Shown here: piece by piece, positions 33,085-43,291 of the stretch
How positions within the stretch are numbered: the first letter of the stretch is position 1
Layout: each line of letters begins with the position of its first letter
Notes under the pieces: model-generated
Database searches by the model: none
Told to the model about the DNA's origin: nothing
What the model saw: the letters and a program-made list of their open reading frames with translations, nothing else
NCBI RefSeq assembly: GCF_015206895.1
Contig: NZ_JADEXU010000049.1
Location: 1-48,702, forward strand
DNA length: 48,702 bases
Direction: 5' to 3'
Source of the DNA: Nostoc sp. LEGE 12450
Lineage (GTDB): Bacteria > Cyanobacteriota > Cyanobacteriia > Cyanobacteriales > Nostocaceae
Made by a program: the position numbers and the translations under genes

Positions 33085-34200
33085 TTAGGCTCCCTTTGCA
33101 ATTTGAGTTAATAGCTTCAACCCCAAAGCATTGATGAATTGGGGATTATTCAAGACCACAAAACCTAAACCGGCTAGGTTTTGATCCACCACTGGCAGCG
33201 AAACACCTCCACCCCAGGCGACAAGGTATTTAGCGCGGTCTAGATAATTGCCAGCAGTCACAAAGTTGGCGAATTTCTCAATCCTGTTACTCCACCATTC
33301 GTCTAGACTTTGGCTGTACTCTGCCTCGAACTTCTTACCCGTGAGGTGGTTGCCGCCATAAGTGAAAGTCCCTTCTAGAATGCCCTGGTTCACCAAGCTG
33401 GGCGAGTGTTTCACATCCTTAGACAGCAGACTCACTCGGTCATTTCGCTTGTCGAGGGTTTCTGCAATCATGCTGTGCAGTTCACCGACTCCACCTTCAA
33501 TCAGGTGACGGTCAATCACTGCACCACTGCCATTAAAGACAGTTACCAACCAAGTTGATGAACCGATATCGAGTGCGATCGCTAATTCTGAGGGGTCAAG
33601 TACTAGGGATGCTTCACCGAATAAGCAATGGGCAATGCTTCCAAAACCTTCGGGGTAAATGCCTGTAACAACAATCTCAACTGTCTTGGTGACAATGGAA
33701 CGGGTCACAGGATGCAAATGTTCAAAGGTGTGAGTCCCTTCAACCCTGCGTTTAATCTCATTTGCCCAGCGTTCTGGGTTGTGATTGCTCAAACTAATCG
33801 AAAGTTTGACCCCATCGGGAATATTCAGAACTGCTAAGTCTGCAAGGATGCTTTCTAGTGCCAGTTCTGCTTTCTTGGCTTTGTCCTCGTGCAGCAAGGT
33901 GTGGTCACTTTGCGCTAGAGCCGCACTGCCCCAAAAGAATTGAACGTCTTTTAAGTCCAGGCGTGAACCTTCTACATATCGCAGCCATGCCCCATCTTTT
34001 GAGATGGTTTCGTGGTGCATGATGTTTCGGTTGCGAACAAGTGAGTATGCGGCTGGCATCATGATCGAAAAATCACCGATGATTGCCTTCCCATACCCTG
34101 CTCCTGCGTCTTTTCCGGCGATAAGGTCAGTTAGCCCAGATTTGGCTAACAAGTCTGCTTGAACTAGCCAGTTTTTGGCATTGGAATATATAGCTGTCAT
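33085..34200 (-). CDS. Second ParM/Alp-like actin ATPase
   Basis: 371 aa. The first phosphate loop is GKDAGAGYGKAIIGDFS (about 29-45) and the second is ALDIGSSTWLVTVFNGSGAV (about 203-222), with a C-terminal adenosine-type motif YLVAWGGGVSLP (about 326). This arrangement is that of ParM/StbA-family bacterial actins. It is clearly different from the parM at the window ends, so the plasmid carries two actin-like systems. It heads a nine-gene operon of small, membrane and coiled-coil proteins ending in a membrane ATPase. DNA segregation or positioning of a transfer complex are possible roles. Confidence 0.85.
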   Translation of the reverse strand: MTAIYSNAKNWLVQADLLAKSGLTDLIAGKDAGAGYGKAIIGDFSIMMPAAYSLVRNRNIMHHETISKDGAWLRYVEGSRLDLKDVQFFWGSAALAQSDHTLLHEDKAKKAELALESILADLAVLNIPDGVKLSISLSNHNPERWANEIKRRVEGTHTFEHLHPVTRSIVTKTVEIVVTGIYPEGFGSIAHCLFGEASLVLDPSELAIALDIGSSTWLVTVFNGSGAVIDRHLIEGGVGELHSMIAETLDKRNDRVSLLSKDVKHSPSLVNQGILEGTFTYGGNHLTGKKFEAEYSQSLDEWWSNRIEKFANFVTAGNYLDRAKYLVAWGGGVSLPVVDQNLAGLGFVVLNNPQFINALGLKLLTQIAKGA

Positions 34201-34497
34201 GGTTCAGATGATTGTTAAAGTCTTGATTTGTCTGGCTTTGCAGAATTTAGAGGCTAAATCGCTTTAAATCCACATATCCAGTTAGGGGCAAGCCAAAGCA
34301 TCACTTTCTGGCTTCTGTTGCCTTTGTTTTGTGGCTGTTTTTGGCTGACAACTTTAAAGTAGCATTTTCTCAGAGAATTATCAGCACAAATAGAAGAATT
34401 AATTTACTTTTCTCAAAAAAAAAATCAGACAGACTGTAGCTAAGTATCTGAGAATTAGCTACTGTCTTGACTGAGGTACACAATTTAAAGTTAAAAA
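34201..34497. promoter_or_regulatory. Divergent promoter region of the actin-like operon and the RHH gene
   Basis: About 300 bp with no ORF. Contains AGCTA ... TAGCT inverted around GTATCTGAGAA (34437-34459) and an A10 run (34418-34427). The ribbon-helix-helix protein encoded next to it may bind here, as is common for divergent partition regulators. Confidence 0.4.
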
Positions 34498-34973
34498 ATG
34501 CCAGCAGGTAAAAGACCACGAGTAATGTTTGTCACGAGCGATCATGTAAAACAAGCGCTAGAGCGATGGGCAGAGGATGAGGATAAAACTGTTAGCAGCT
34601 TATTGGACGAACTTATAAAAGAAGTCTTAGTACAAAAGGGGTATCTAGAACCTCCAAAAAAGTTATTGAGCCAGAGTCACCACAAAAATTAACAGAAGAA
34701 ATCTCTTCATCTGTATCACACAGTGATTCGCCTGAATGTTATACTAATGAGCAAGCTTCGTATAACACGGATAGCCAAACAGAGCTTATTATGAGCATTC
34801 CAATAGTTACCAGTCGCCAAGAAGGTGCAGCAGAGGTCAGGGTTTTCATGCTGGAAGATGAACGAGAGCAACTCAAGCAGGCTTGCACAAGCATGAAAAC
34901 GAATATGAGCCACATTTTAAGAGTGCTAGCACTGCAATGGTTAACCGAACAGCACCAAACACCGCACGAATAG
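34498..34973 (+). CDS. Tandem ribbon-helix-helix protein split by a -1 frameshift site
   Basis: Frame 1 starts MPAGKRPRVMFVTSDHVKQA, an RHH/CopG-like domain, and stops after 64 codons (34690-34692). The -1 frame is open across the junction and continues as a Ser/Glu linker (VIEPESPQKLTEEISSSVSH) to a second RHH-like domain (AAEVRVFMLEDEREQLKQ, then MSHILRVLALQWL), stopping at 34973. The switch point is the heptamer A AAA AAG (34656-34662) in the correct phase, the same as in E. coli dnaX, with a purine-rich AGGGG 14 bp upstream. The fused product would be 158 aa. The alternative is loss of one A from an A7 run. ATG 34791 could also start the second domain alone. Confidence 0.65.
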
Positions 34974-34987
34974 TATTAAAGGAAAAC

Positions 34988-35200
34988 ATGGTTCAAGATA
35001 TATGTTCTCGATTAGAAAAAACTGAAACGGTGCTAGATGAACTAGCACCGTTGATAAAATGGCTTACTCAACTGCTTAAGCACACTGCTTCAAGAGTTAA
35101 CTGTCTATTGAAAGGGTGGATAGCGCGAGTGGATTTGTTTTTCAGGCAAATGCCTGAGTATTTGCAAGCCTGCAAAACAAAACAGATTAGCCTGTTTTGA
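34988..35200 (+). CDS. Small helical hypothetical protein after the RHH gene
   Basis: 70 aa from ATG 34988 with AGGA four bases upstream; longer in-frame starts overlap the RHH gene. Helical and amphipathic (SRLEKTETVLDELAPLIKWL; LKHTASRVNCLLKGWI). The gene contains a perfect 11-bp hairpin (35026-35052). No family recognised. Confidence 0.5.
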   Translation: MVQDICSRLEKTETVLDELAPLIKWLTQLLKHTASRVNCLLKGWIARVDLFFRQMPEYLQACKTKQISLF

Positions 35201-36099
35201 TACTGTCAAGCAGCTTTTCATGCTAACCTTACCAAAGTAAGTCTGCAAATCAGACTGAAATCAATCAATACAAAAAGGAGGGGGCAAGACACTAGCAGTA
35301 TATTCGGATAGTCAAAATGGTAAGGGGAGTCGTTAGATAACAGTATTGATGTCCAAGACTTTGGCGGGTCAGAGAGACACCAAATTGTTTGAAGAACTAA
35401 CGAGGCCTCACGACTCGACCCCTGTTCGCAATCTTAGCATACAGGGTCGGATATTTTATGCCTTTTTTTGGACAAATTGCAAAAAAGGCATCTGGCGCTA
35501 CAATTTTCCCCGACTCTAGATTTGAAGCGGAATGTCAGCAAGAGCTACTTAGATGCAAATAATTTAGGGATGAATTTTACGCCTAGATGCCTCGTATATG
35601 AGGATAGCATCGTGAATATTTTGTTTTTTCAGTTAAAAGCTGTTTTATTTTGCCTTGAGCTAAAGCATAGGGCTGATTTCTGCATTTTTGACTATTCATA
35701 AACTAATTCCAAACATTACACCAGCCGCTTGGTCAGCTTTGGAAGCAAGTAAAAAATAAGAAATCGGCTAGCTGCCCATACGCAAGACATACGCCTAGCA
35801 ATTAGGCTACTAACCGTTTATATAACAATCTCAGTTTAACAGTGTCTGCGTAGTTGAGGTAAAGTTAGCACAGCTTTAATCAGGTGACATCAACCCTATA
35901 AAACTAATCATGAGAGTTTCATGCTCTTAATTTCAGGCCTTTTAGTCAAGACGATTGGTTTCTTGTAAATCTGAAATTTTTTCTTTACTGAGTAGAGATA
36001 AAGTGGTTAGCCATTGGCACACTTGATATCAGCACTGCTACTTTAGCCATTAACAGTGGGTAGCTCCGATGAATACAACCATTATCGGAGGTTATCAAA
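35201..36099. other. Long non-coding region upstream of the replication gene (origin candidate)
   Basis: About 900 bp without a credible gene; the one longer frame (35468-35701) starts with TTG and has unlike composition. It contains an inverted repeat CGACCCCTGT / ACAGGGTCG (35416-35449) followed by ATGCCTTTTTT / AAAAAAGGCAT (35458-35491), together a terminator-like structure, and several short palindromes. Directly before repA is the strong ribosome-binding site GGAGG (about 36087). The replication origin or a copy-control RNA could be here; I cannot identify iterons. Confidence 0.45.
35416..35491 (+). terminator. Double hairpin, terminator-like
   Basis: Stem 1 CGACCCCTGT / ACAGGGTCG with one bulge, then stem 2 ATGCCTTTTTT (35458-35468) / AAAAAAGGCAT (35481-35491), whose T-run follows stem 1. 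It could end the 34498-35200 transcript. Confidence 0.5.
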
Positions 36100-39000
36100 A
36101 TGGCGCAAACCAATGTAATTAGCATCAATGAAGCTAATGGAAACGACCAGCTAACTCAAAGCCATTGGCAAGAATGGGTTATTGGTTCAGGTGTTGACCC
36201 AAAGTTAACAGCTTTGAATGTCCGTTCTCTATCAGGGACATCAATATATGAATATCTGTTATGCGCCCTACCTCAAACTGCCAGACGTAACGATGGGCGG
36301 CTGCGTGATGGCTACTTGAAACGATATGCCCACGCGGAAGCCGGTGCATGGTGGGTTAGTGGACTTGACCCGCTTAATGATTGGTTGGCGATGGACTGGG
36401 GACGGATGAAACCAGATTACCCCCGCCTCGAATGGGACAAGACTACACAGCAGCAAACTCAAAAGCCAGTCAAGTACGAGTCACCACCCAAAACTCCCAA
36501 CCGAGTTACCTACTTGAGAATGCCCCTACATTTATGGCGGTTGGTATCACTTCGCTATAACGTGCCGATGCCAGAAAACATCGTCATTACCTCGGAGGGA
36601 GAAGCATTAGGGTTCTGGGCTTGGGTTATGGCACATCCTGAAATCCCTGTAATCCTTACGGAGGGCGAGAAGAAGGGTGGTTGTCTCCTAACTTTGGGCT
36701 TTGTGGCGATCGCACTCCCTGGAATCTGGAATGGGCGCGTGGGCAAGGAAGATTTAGAAAGACTTCACCCTGATTTAGTCTCAATGACTCAAAAGGGGCG
36801 TAAATTCGTTGTTTTGTTTGACTACGAAAGCAAACCCAAAACCAAACAGCAGATTTTTCAAGCTACACGCCGGACAGCTTCTGCAATTGTAGAACAATGC
36901 TTGCAGTGTGAAGTAGCGCTGCTGCCAGGGCCAGAGAAAGGAATTGACGATTGGGTTGTAGTTTTGGGTAAAAAGGCGGATAAAGCCGTGACCGCGATGA
37001 TTGCTGATGCCTTAAGAATCAGCGAGTACAAGCAAAGATTTTTCATCAATCGTGCCAGGGGACTTTACAAGTACAAGCCCGATGTGACAGTTAATACCCG
37101 TTATCTCTCACTTGCGATCCACTCCCTACCTCAATCGGGGTTAGTTGGTTTGGTTTCCGATATGGGAACAGGAAAGACTGAAATTTTGGCAGTTCTCAGA
37201 AGAGAGAACCCCCAACTCAGTTTTTTGAACAATGGGCATCGGGTTACTTTGCTCAAGAATCTCAGCGATCGCTTGCAAACAGCAATGTACTCCGCGATTT
37301 CTTGCGGGGATTGGGGTCAGGTAAAAGCTCTCAGCATTACCGTGGATTCTCTGTATAAAATGGCGAACGATTTACAGGCTTACGATATTCTATTTATTGA
37401 TGAAGCCTGCCAGTATCTCGCTCACTTGCTGAAGTCCAAAACCTGCAAAGAACACCGGGGGGCTATTCTGGAAGTGCTTGAATATCTAGTTTACAACGCC
37501 AAGCTGGTTGTTTTAGCTGATGCTCACCTCGATGACCTGACCATTGAGTTTTTCATGAATTTGCGACCGACTGGTGAAAAACCCTACATCATCAAAAACC
37601 TGTATCGCTCAGGTGGTCGTCAAGTTCATTGGTACGAGGGGAAAAACAGCAGCGCAATCGTTGCCGAGTTTCACGCTCAACTGATGTTGGGCAAAAAACT
37701 GATGATGGTCAGTGACAGCAAGCGGTTCATCAAAAAGTTAGAACGAGCGCTCAATGACGGGACATCGATGGATACGCCTGATGACGAAACACCGGAATCA
37801 GCAGAAGACCGACAGCTACGGGTGTGGGCTATTCACTCGGAAAATAGCGGCTCTGAAGAGAATGTGATTTTCATCAGAGAGATTAACGTTGCCATTAAGG
37901 ATCTTGACGCTTTTTTAATTACTCCCAGTCTCAGTTCAGGGGTTGACATTTCCAGCTATCATTTTGATGCCGTGTTTGGTGTATTTCATGCTGTCTCGCA
38001 GTCGGCTACAGAATGCGCCCAGCAATTATGGCGGTATCGTCCCAATGTCCCCATGTACGTTTGGGTGGCTCCGCGTCCTCCCTTTGGTTACGCCGAAACC
38101 AATGCCCGACGCATCAAGGAAAGGATTCTTCAAACAAATGAGATGACCGCGTTTCTGATTCGCATTAACCGAGAAACGGGCAAACGTGGGGCTGAGAAGG
38201 ATTGGGCATTGGATGCTAGTTGTCAGATTGAGGGGCAACGGAATTGGTCGATTAATAATTTACGGGCTGATTTGCGATCGCTCTTAGAGGAAATGGGCAA
38301 TACGATTGCGCCTGTGGGCGATGCAACCGATGAGGGGGCTTCCCGGTGGATGAAAGCAGCAGGTATTGCCATCGATGAGGAGTATTACCGCAAAGTTGCT
38401 AACGCCAAAGATATTGACAGAAGGACATACACCAGTAGGCAGCATCAGGATTATCTCAAGCCAGAATCCGTTTTGGAGTGTGAGAAGTTCCGCATACAGG
38501 ATACTTACGGGATGAGCGTAACCCCGGAACTGGTTGAGCAAGATGACAGGGGACGTTTAATTAAAAAGATTGTCGCACTTGAAGCGATATTGGCAACGCC
38601 TGGGGAAATGATTACCGATGATCAGGGGCGAGAGTTTGTGACACCGCCCTCTGTTGTGGTGGAACGCGATAAGTCGGAACGCGACCGCTTGAGCATCTGC
38701 ACCGACTGGAGTAACCATTCTACGTCCTGGCTTATGCGTCATCGGCTGGGATTGAGGGCAGTGTTGATGGATCTCATGTCTGGGGTTGAGATTAAAGGGG
38801 ACGAAGCGATGATTGAAACTTTGGCCCAGTTCTCCAAACGCAACGCATCTCACGTTAAAGGTATCCTCAATCTGACCATTCCCCTCGATGAATCTCCTAT
38901 GTGGATTTTGGGGCAGTATCTCGCTCAACTGGGACTGTCCACCGAATCACGGCGACCGCTTGAAGATGGTAAGCGCGTTAGGTATTATCGGCTGAATACT

Positions 39001-39414
39001 GAGGATGTAGAGTTTGTCCAGAAGGTATTAGAGTATCGTCAAAGGCAACGGGAAGAGAGGGAACGCAAACGACTAGAGTCACTTGAGCGAGATGCGGCTT
39101 ACGCAGCTAGAATCCAGGCTCAGTATGGGATTAACCCGCCGTCCACACCCCCCATTAATGAAGATGGAAGTAATAATCGGGGGGGTATGGACACAGATTC
39201 AGAATCCAGTGATTCTTGGTGGGAGCGGGTCAAATATTATGCTCAGTTGGCGATTGAGCGGGTTGAATATGGGGTGGAGCCAGTTAAAGAATTACTCAGT
39301 ACACTAACGATTGATGAGCGGTGGGGCGTGATCTTCAAGTTTGAGGATATTGACCCGAACAAGTTTGCTCAACTGGTGGCAGATGCGCCCGATTGGGTGG
39401 AATGGATGGTGTGA
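36100..39414 (+). CDS. Plasmid replication protein, CyRepA1 family (DUF3854 plus helicase)
   Basis: 1104 aa. The N-terminal third carries a Toprim-like/DUF3854 segment ([20 protein letters not shown], about 185-205) and ALPGIWNG. The middle is a helicase-type domain with Walker [11 protein letters not shown] (about 350), Walker [11 protein letters not shown] (about 430) and [10 protein letters not shown] (about 611). The C-terminal third has a charged coiled-coil segment ([19 protein letters not shown]). This is the layout of the large replication proteins of cyanobacterial plasmids. GGAGG eight bases before the ATG gives a strong ribosome-binding site. The long upstream non-coding region is the likely origin. 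Confidence 0.9.
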   Translation: MAQTNVISINEANGNDQLTQSHWQEWVIGSGVDPKLTALNVRSLSGTSIYEYLLCALPQTARRNDGRLRDGYLKRYAHAEAGAWWVSGLDPLNDWLAMDWGRMKPDYPRLEWDKTTQQQTQKPVKYESPPKTPNRVTYLRMPLHLWRLVSLRYNVPMPENIVITSEGEALGFWAWVMAHPEIPVILTEGEKKGGCLLTLGFVAIALPGIWNGRVGKEDLERLHPDLVSMTQKGRKFVVLFDYESKPKTKQQIFQATRRTASAIVEQCLQCEVALLPGPEKGIDDWVVVLGKKADKAVTAMIADALRISEYKQRFFINRARGLYKYKPDVTVNTRYLSLAIHSLPQSGLVGLVSDMGTGKTEILAVLRRENPQLSFLNNGHRVTLLKNLSDRLQTAMYSAISCGDWGQVKALSITVDSLYKMANDLQAYDILFIDEACQYLAHLLKSKTCKEHRGAILEVLEYLVYNAKLVVLADAHLDDLTIEFFMNLRPTGEKPYIIKNLYRSGGRQVHWYEGKNSSAIVAEFHAQLMLGKKLMMVSDSKRFIKKLERALNDGTSMDTPDDETPESAEDRQLRVWAIHSENSGSEENVIFIREINVAIKDLDAFLITPSLSSGVDISSYHFDAVFGVFHAVSQSATECAQQLWRYRPNVPMYVWVAPRPPFGYAETNARRIKERILQTNEMTAFLIRINRETGKRGAEKDWALDASCQIEGQRNWSINNLRADLRSLLEEMGNTIAPVGDATDEGASRWMKAAGIAIDEEYYRKVANAKDIDRRTYTSRQHQDYLKPESVLECEKFRIQDTYGMSVTPELVEQDDRGRLIKKIVALEAILATPGEMITDDQGREFVTPPSVVVERDKSERDRLSICTDWSNHSTSWLMRHRLGLRAVLMDLMSGVEIKGDEAMIETLAQFSKRNASHVKGILNLTIPLDESPMWILGQYLAQLGLSTESRRPLEDGKRVRYYRLNTEDVEFVQKVLEYRQRQREERERKRLESLERDAAYAARIQAQYGINPPSTPPINEDGSNNRGGMDTDSESSDSWWERVKYYAQLAIERVEYGVEPVKELLSTLTIDERWGVIFKFEDIDPNKFAQLVADAPDWVEWMV

Positions 39415-39864
39415 TAGTCCTGCTACCCGACCACAGTGATGCCCTATTGCATATAAAAAATCCTGGATAAATGCCAACTCTATCGAGATTGCAATTTATC
39501 CAAGGTTGTAAAGTATGTATTTATGTCTCGTAAAAACGTAAACTTAGTATTCCCAAAAATTTTGGGATTTGAACGTTACATAGATGTGATCTTCATGGGG
39601 GCTGCCGAAATCAACCACAGAGTATATGCTCTTCTCTCTAACATCTAAATGGAAATTACCCAATTTTTAGCTCAATGCCAAAAAAGGGATCGCGCCAGAT
39701 CAATATATATAGGCAGGAATTACACGTAATGGCTCAAAGGTGGAATATTACTTGCCAAAATTGTTAAACAATGTTTCGCCAACAGTGTCACACTTTTACC
39801 CCTAGTTAAGTAACACTCGTATTTCCATTTCTTACTTTGGATATGAAAGCCGGACTCTCAAAGC
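39415..39864. other. Intergenic region after the replication gene
   Basis: About 450 bp with no ORF. Contains an inverted repeat TGGATAAAT (39464-39472) / ATTTATCCA (39494-39502). Nothing else recognised before the terminator at 39865. Confidence 0.4.
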
Positions 39865-39917
39865 CTTTTGGGAGCCAATGCTGGGCATCGCTGTTGCCCG
39901 GCATTGGCTCCCAAAAG
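39865..39917. terminator. Strong bidirectional terminator hairpin
   Basis: A 23-bp stem begins CTTTTGGGAGCCAATGC and ends GCATTGGCTCCCAAAAG with one G-T type mismatch and a 7-nt loop. It lies between the converging replication gene and the VWA gene and is T/A-flanked on both sides. Confidence 0.8.
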
Positions 39918-39994
39918 ATTTCTTTTGTAACTATAGACTTAAGACTAGGATATTGACAGTTTCAACAAGCCGCACTTACACATCCTCTGAAAAG

Positions 39995-42667
39995 TTAGCT
40001 CTTTGTTGAGTCAAAATTCTGTCCGTCGTCAACAGATGGATTACCATTCTGACTCTTTGGTACTGTAACAGAGAAATTTCCTCGGCATTCAGCACCTTTA
40101 TTGTCTGTAGCCGTAAATATGATCTGGTAAACTCGACCGTTACCTTGACCATTACGTTCGGCTCTTACCTGCGCTACGTTAGTGCCTACACCAGCACCAT
40201 CAGGTACAGTATTACCATCGCCAGATGTATTTACTGGCTCATCTTGAGTAATAGCATTTACTACTACTGTTACAGGGTCGCCATCTGGATCTATAACCTT
40301 AGTTTCAGATATGACATCAATAGCAACAAATTTACCATTAGGCGGCCAGAGAACTTTCTGAATGCTGCCTGGTGCGGGGCAAGTAGGTGGCTTGTTCGGA
40401 TCGGCTGCGGCCAAATTAAGCGTGGTGCTGTTATTAATACTTGAGTCAGTTGTGCTAATAGCTGTAGCTGTGAGTGAGATGTTGGTACCAATAGGCGTAC
40501 TAGTGGGTACGGTTACATCTACATCAACTGTGCCGGAAGCACCTGAGGCTAGATTTAGAACTGTCGGCTGCACGCGAGTAATGAAACGGAGGTTATCAGC
40601 AAAAACTAACTGAAAATTGCCTGCTGTGCCTGTATTGCGAACAATAAAGCGCAAAGTAGTAGTAGCTCCAATAGGCAAGCTAGCAATGGGAGAATCGGCG
40701 GTTACTTCTACTGTTTGACGGCGGAATGATGTAGCAAAGAGCCGTTGGTAGGGTAGACCTTTACTATCCACCCCACTTACTGCAACTCGGAAAGGCGTAG
40801 CTGGCAAACCGAAATTACCAACAAACTCATCAGCTGCTGCTTGGGAATTACCTCGTACCAAGTTTACTGACTGAATGGTTTCACCACTTTCAGATACTAG
40901 TTTGAAATTGACAGTATTAAATGGGCCAAATACACTGGCTAAACCAGTATTGTCAGTAGTGGTAGTAGGCTGACCAGCAATTGGAAATAGTCCTTCATGG
41001 TCTGGACGTCCAGTCAGTTTCACAAATTGGAAGCTGTTGAACTGTATTGAGCTATTAGCCTGCGCTTCAGCTGAGAAATCACCCGAACCTTGAATTTGCA
41101 AACGCCAAGTGCCAGTTTCTGGTGCATTGACTGTAACGATACGGCCTGAACTGAGTTCAGTAATTGTTACACCAGGATTTCCTGATACCACTTCTGCTCC
41201 AGATGGACGAAATAAAGCGATCGGGCCTTTACTATCAATAGACACGGAAAAGGTTGCACTCTCAACGCTGGAGTCGATTGGCACATCCAAAGTTCGCGAT
41301 CCTCCGCTAAGCGTACTACGTACTGAAACAATCGGTACTAGATTACCCGATAGTTGCGGTTTTATCAGGTTGAATGTCGAGCCTGCCTCGGAGGTTCTCA
41401 GGAAAAAAAGCTGCCCGCCTGTCTCTTCAGCAACCTTAACATAGGCAGGATCTATAGGCGAACAGGAACCGAACAGTAAGGGATTGATTTTTATCTGCTT
41501 AGCTTTAGCTATCGCAATCACATTACCGACTACAGAGGCGTCCTTCGAGCTAGCATCGGTAAACAGATAAAGGTTGGAATCCGATTGGCTGGCTGCCACC
41601 GCCCGCAGCAACCCTGTCATGGATAGTTCAGGACAGTCGCCCCCACCACCAGCAGAAAGGGCGTTTACCGCTCCAACAAAGGCATCAGCATCCCCCGTGA
41701 CAAAAGCATTGCCTACATCTGGGTCACCGAAACGTACTAAAAGGTACTGTGACGGCTCATTATCAGTGCCACGAACAGTGTTAGTAATCTGTGCTACTTG
41801 GGTTTTTACCTGATTAATAATACCGCCCATGCTTCCAGTGTCATCAATAATCACCCCAAGGGTTCCCTTAATGTCCATTAATGCTTTGATTGCTTTGGCG
41901 TTCCCAGCTACACGCGAATCGTCAAGAATCTGATTGAGGAAGTCCTTGCTAGCTTCAATTGCCAGGTTGCGTGCGGCAGCATATCCTGGTCGGTCGGGTT
42001 CATCCTTATTTAGACCGGAAGGGCATGGGTCTGGAGAAAAGGGAATAGAGATTCCATGACGAGTCTTTCCTGTTGGAGGGATACACAGTGGTATCTTAAA
42101 CCAGCCGGAGGTCAATTCTCTCAGTCCAGGAAGGAGGGTGCCCGGATTATTGGCTGGGGAAGTCGCAGTAGTTATAGGCAGTCCACTGAATGTCGAGCGT
42201 CCGAGCCTAGTATCAATAACAGTGTTGCCCAATTCTACCCAATTAGTATGAGCGTAAAAATCTTGGAGTGTATGTAATGCACCGCCCAAATCCTTGCGTG
42301 CAGAAGCTCCATCGGGGGAAGAGGAAGTAATTTTAGCAATTATGCTTTGCTTGAGTCCCACTAGACGATTTGTGGTGGCTGTGAAAGCTTCGTCGTCTAC
42401 ATGCAGGGAAGCATCTGCTTGACCGCTTAAGCTGTCAGTATCCTTATTAGCATCACGGATCTGCTTTAAGGCTCTCTCAGAAAATTTAAGTGTCTCGTCA
42501 TTGACCACTCTCTGAGTACTATTAACTGCTGTAGAGGTTATGCCTAGGTGTCCTCCTTCATTTGGCTTGAAAGCTAAGGCTGGTTGAACTGCTAGCGGTA
42601 AGGCTACCTTTAAAAGGGTAGATAAAACAAATATATAAGTAATTTTTTGCAGAATTTTCTTGCTCAT
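39995..42667 (-). CDS. Secreted Het-C-like/VWA-domain protein
   Basis: 890 aa. A signal peptide (VLSTLLKVALPLAVQPALA) is followed by an N-terminal domain with LHTLQDFYAHTNWVELG, the hallmark of Het-C/zinc-phospholipase-C-like folds. A von Willebrand A domain (about 268-430) has the metal site GVIIDDTGSMGG and GGGGDCPELSMTGLLRA. Beta-sandwich regions follow (TLRFIVRNTGTAGNFQL; VIDPDGDPVTVVVNAI). It should act outside the cytoplasmic membrane, perhaps in adhesion or cell-cell conflict. No anchor was seen at the C-terminus. Confidence 0.85.
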   Translation of the reverse strand: MSKKILQKITYIFVLSTLLKVALPLAVQPALAFKPNEGGHLGITSTAVNSTQRVVNDETLKFSERALKQIRDANKDTDSLSGQADASLHVDDEAFTATTNRLVGLKQSIIAKITSSSPDGASARKDLGGALHTLQDFYAHTNWVELGNTVIDTRLGRSTFSGLPITTATSPANNPGTLLPGLRELTSGWFKIPLCIPPTGKTRHGISIPFSPDPCPSGLNKDEPDRPGYAAARNLAIEASKDFLNQILDDSRVAGNAKAIKALMDIKGTLGVIIDDTGSMGGIINQVKTQVAQITNTVRGTDNEPSQYLLVRFGDPDVGNAFVTGDADAFVGAVNALSAGGGGDCPELSMTGLLRAVAASQSDSNLYLFTDASSKDASVVGNVIAIAKAKQIKINPLLFGSCSPIDPAYVKVAEETGGQLFFLRTSEAGSTFNLIKPQLSGNLVPIVSVRSTLSGGSRTLDVPIDSSVESATFSVSIDSKGPIALFRPSGAEVVSGNPGVTITELSSGRIVTVNAPETGTWRLQIQGSGDFSAEAQANSSIQFNSFQFVKLTGRPDHEGLFPIAGQPTTTTDNTGLASVFGPFNTVNFKLVSESGETIQSVNLVRGNSQAAADEFVGNFGLPATPFRVAVSGVDSKGLPYQRLFATSFRRQTVEVTADSPIASLPIGATTTLRFIVRNTGTAGNFQLVFADNLRFITRVQPTVLNLASGASGTVDVDVTVPTSTPIGTNISLTATAISTTDSSINNSTTLNLAAADPNKPPTCPAPGSIQKVLWPPNGKFVAIDVISETKVIDPDGDPVTVVVNAITQDEPVNTSGDGNTVPDGAGVGTNVAQVRAERNGQGNGRVYQIIFTATDNKGAECRGNFSVTVPKSQNGNPSVDDGQNFDSTKS

Positions 42668-42995
42668 TTTTACGGTATATAAGTAACTTGGTTATTTAAA
42701 ATACTGCTTTCTTCGCTAGATATTGTTAATAGATATTGCTTTCAAATAACAGTATTTAGGTTTGACAGAAAAGCTAGTTGTAATTCTCTTTCAATGATAG
42801 TTATCTAAAACTATACTCAGCAATCATTACAGACTGAGCAACGAAACTTGTTCCGTTACTAAGAAATTCCATGCCTATAAATTAAGGCTTAATTTGTTTA
42901 TTTGTATTAATTTTTCACCTGCGACACAAACCTCTAGTAAGTCTTACGGAATAACAATTACTAGAATATTTGCAGATTAACGTATATATGTCTAG

Positions 42996-43046
42996 ATTAT
43001 TAACTACAAAAATTTATATATTATCTAAATTTTTGTAGTTAATAAT
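42996..43046. repeat. 21-bp perfect inverted repeat, AT-rich
   Basis: The left arm begins ATTATTAACTACAAAAATTT, and the right arm is its exact complement (42996-43016; 43026-43046) around 9 bases. It could form a cruciform or act as terminator or operator upstream of the VWA gene. Confidence 0.75.
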
Positions 43047-43201
43047 ATATTTCATCAAGCAGATACACTGGTTATAAAAAATTGAATTGTAACTATTAAG
43101 GTATAGAGCCGAGATCCCGATACCGTTGGTGAATTCCCCAAGCAGCTAAACTAAACCGATTAGTTCAGTAATACGAAGCCTGACCTTGAACTATTGAAGC
43201 G

Positions 43202-43291
43202 CAGGCAATGGCGGCAGGGTTTCAACGACATATCCCCAAACCAATCGAACCTCAAGTGTTAATTCAACCGTTCACAGAATTAAGAGCGTAA
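43202..43291 (+). pseudogene. Fragment of a receiver (hybrid histidine kinase) gene
   Basis: The frame reads QAMAAGFQRHIPKPIEPQVL, then IQPFTELRA and TAA (43289-43291). AGFQ.H..KP.EP is the end of CheY-like receiver domains in cyanobacterial hybrid kinases. Only the last ~29 codons are present, and no matching upstream coding sequence is seen. Confidence 0.6.

Noticed and set aside
35468..35701. 77-aa plus-strand frame before repA
   Set aside because: TTG start, no ribosome-binding site, and its start lies in a hairpin.
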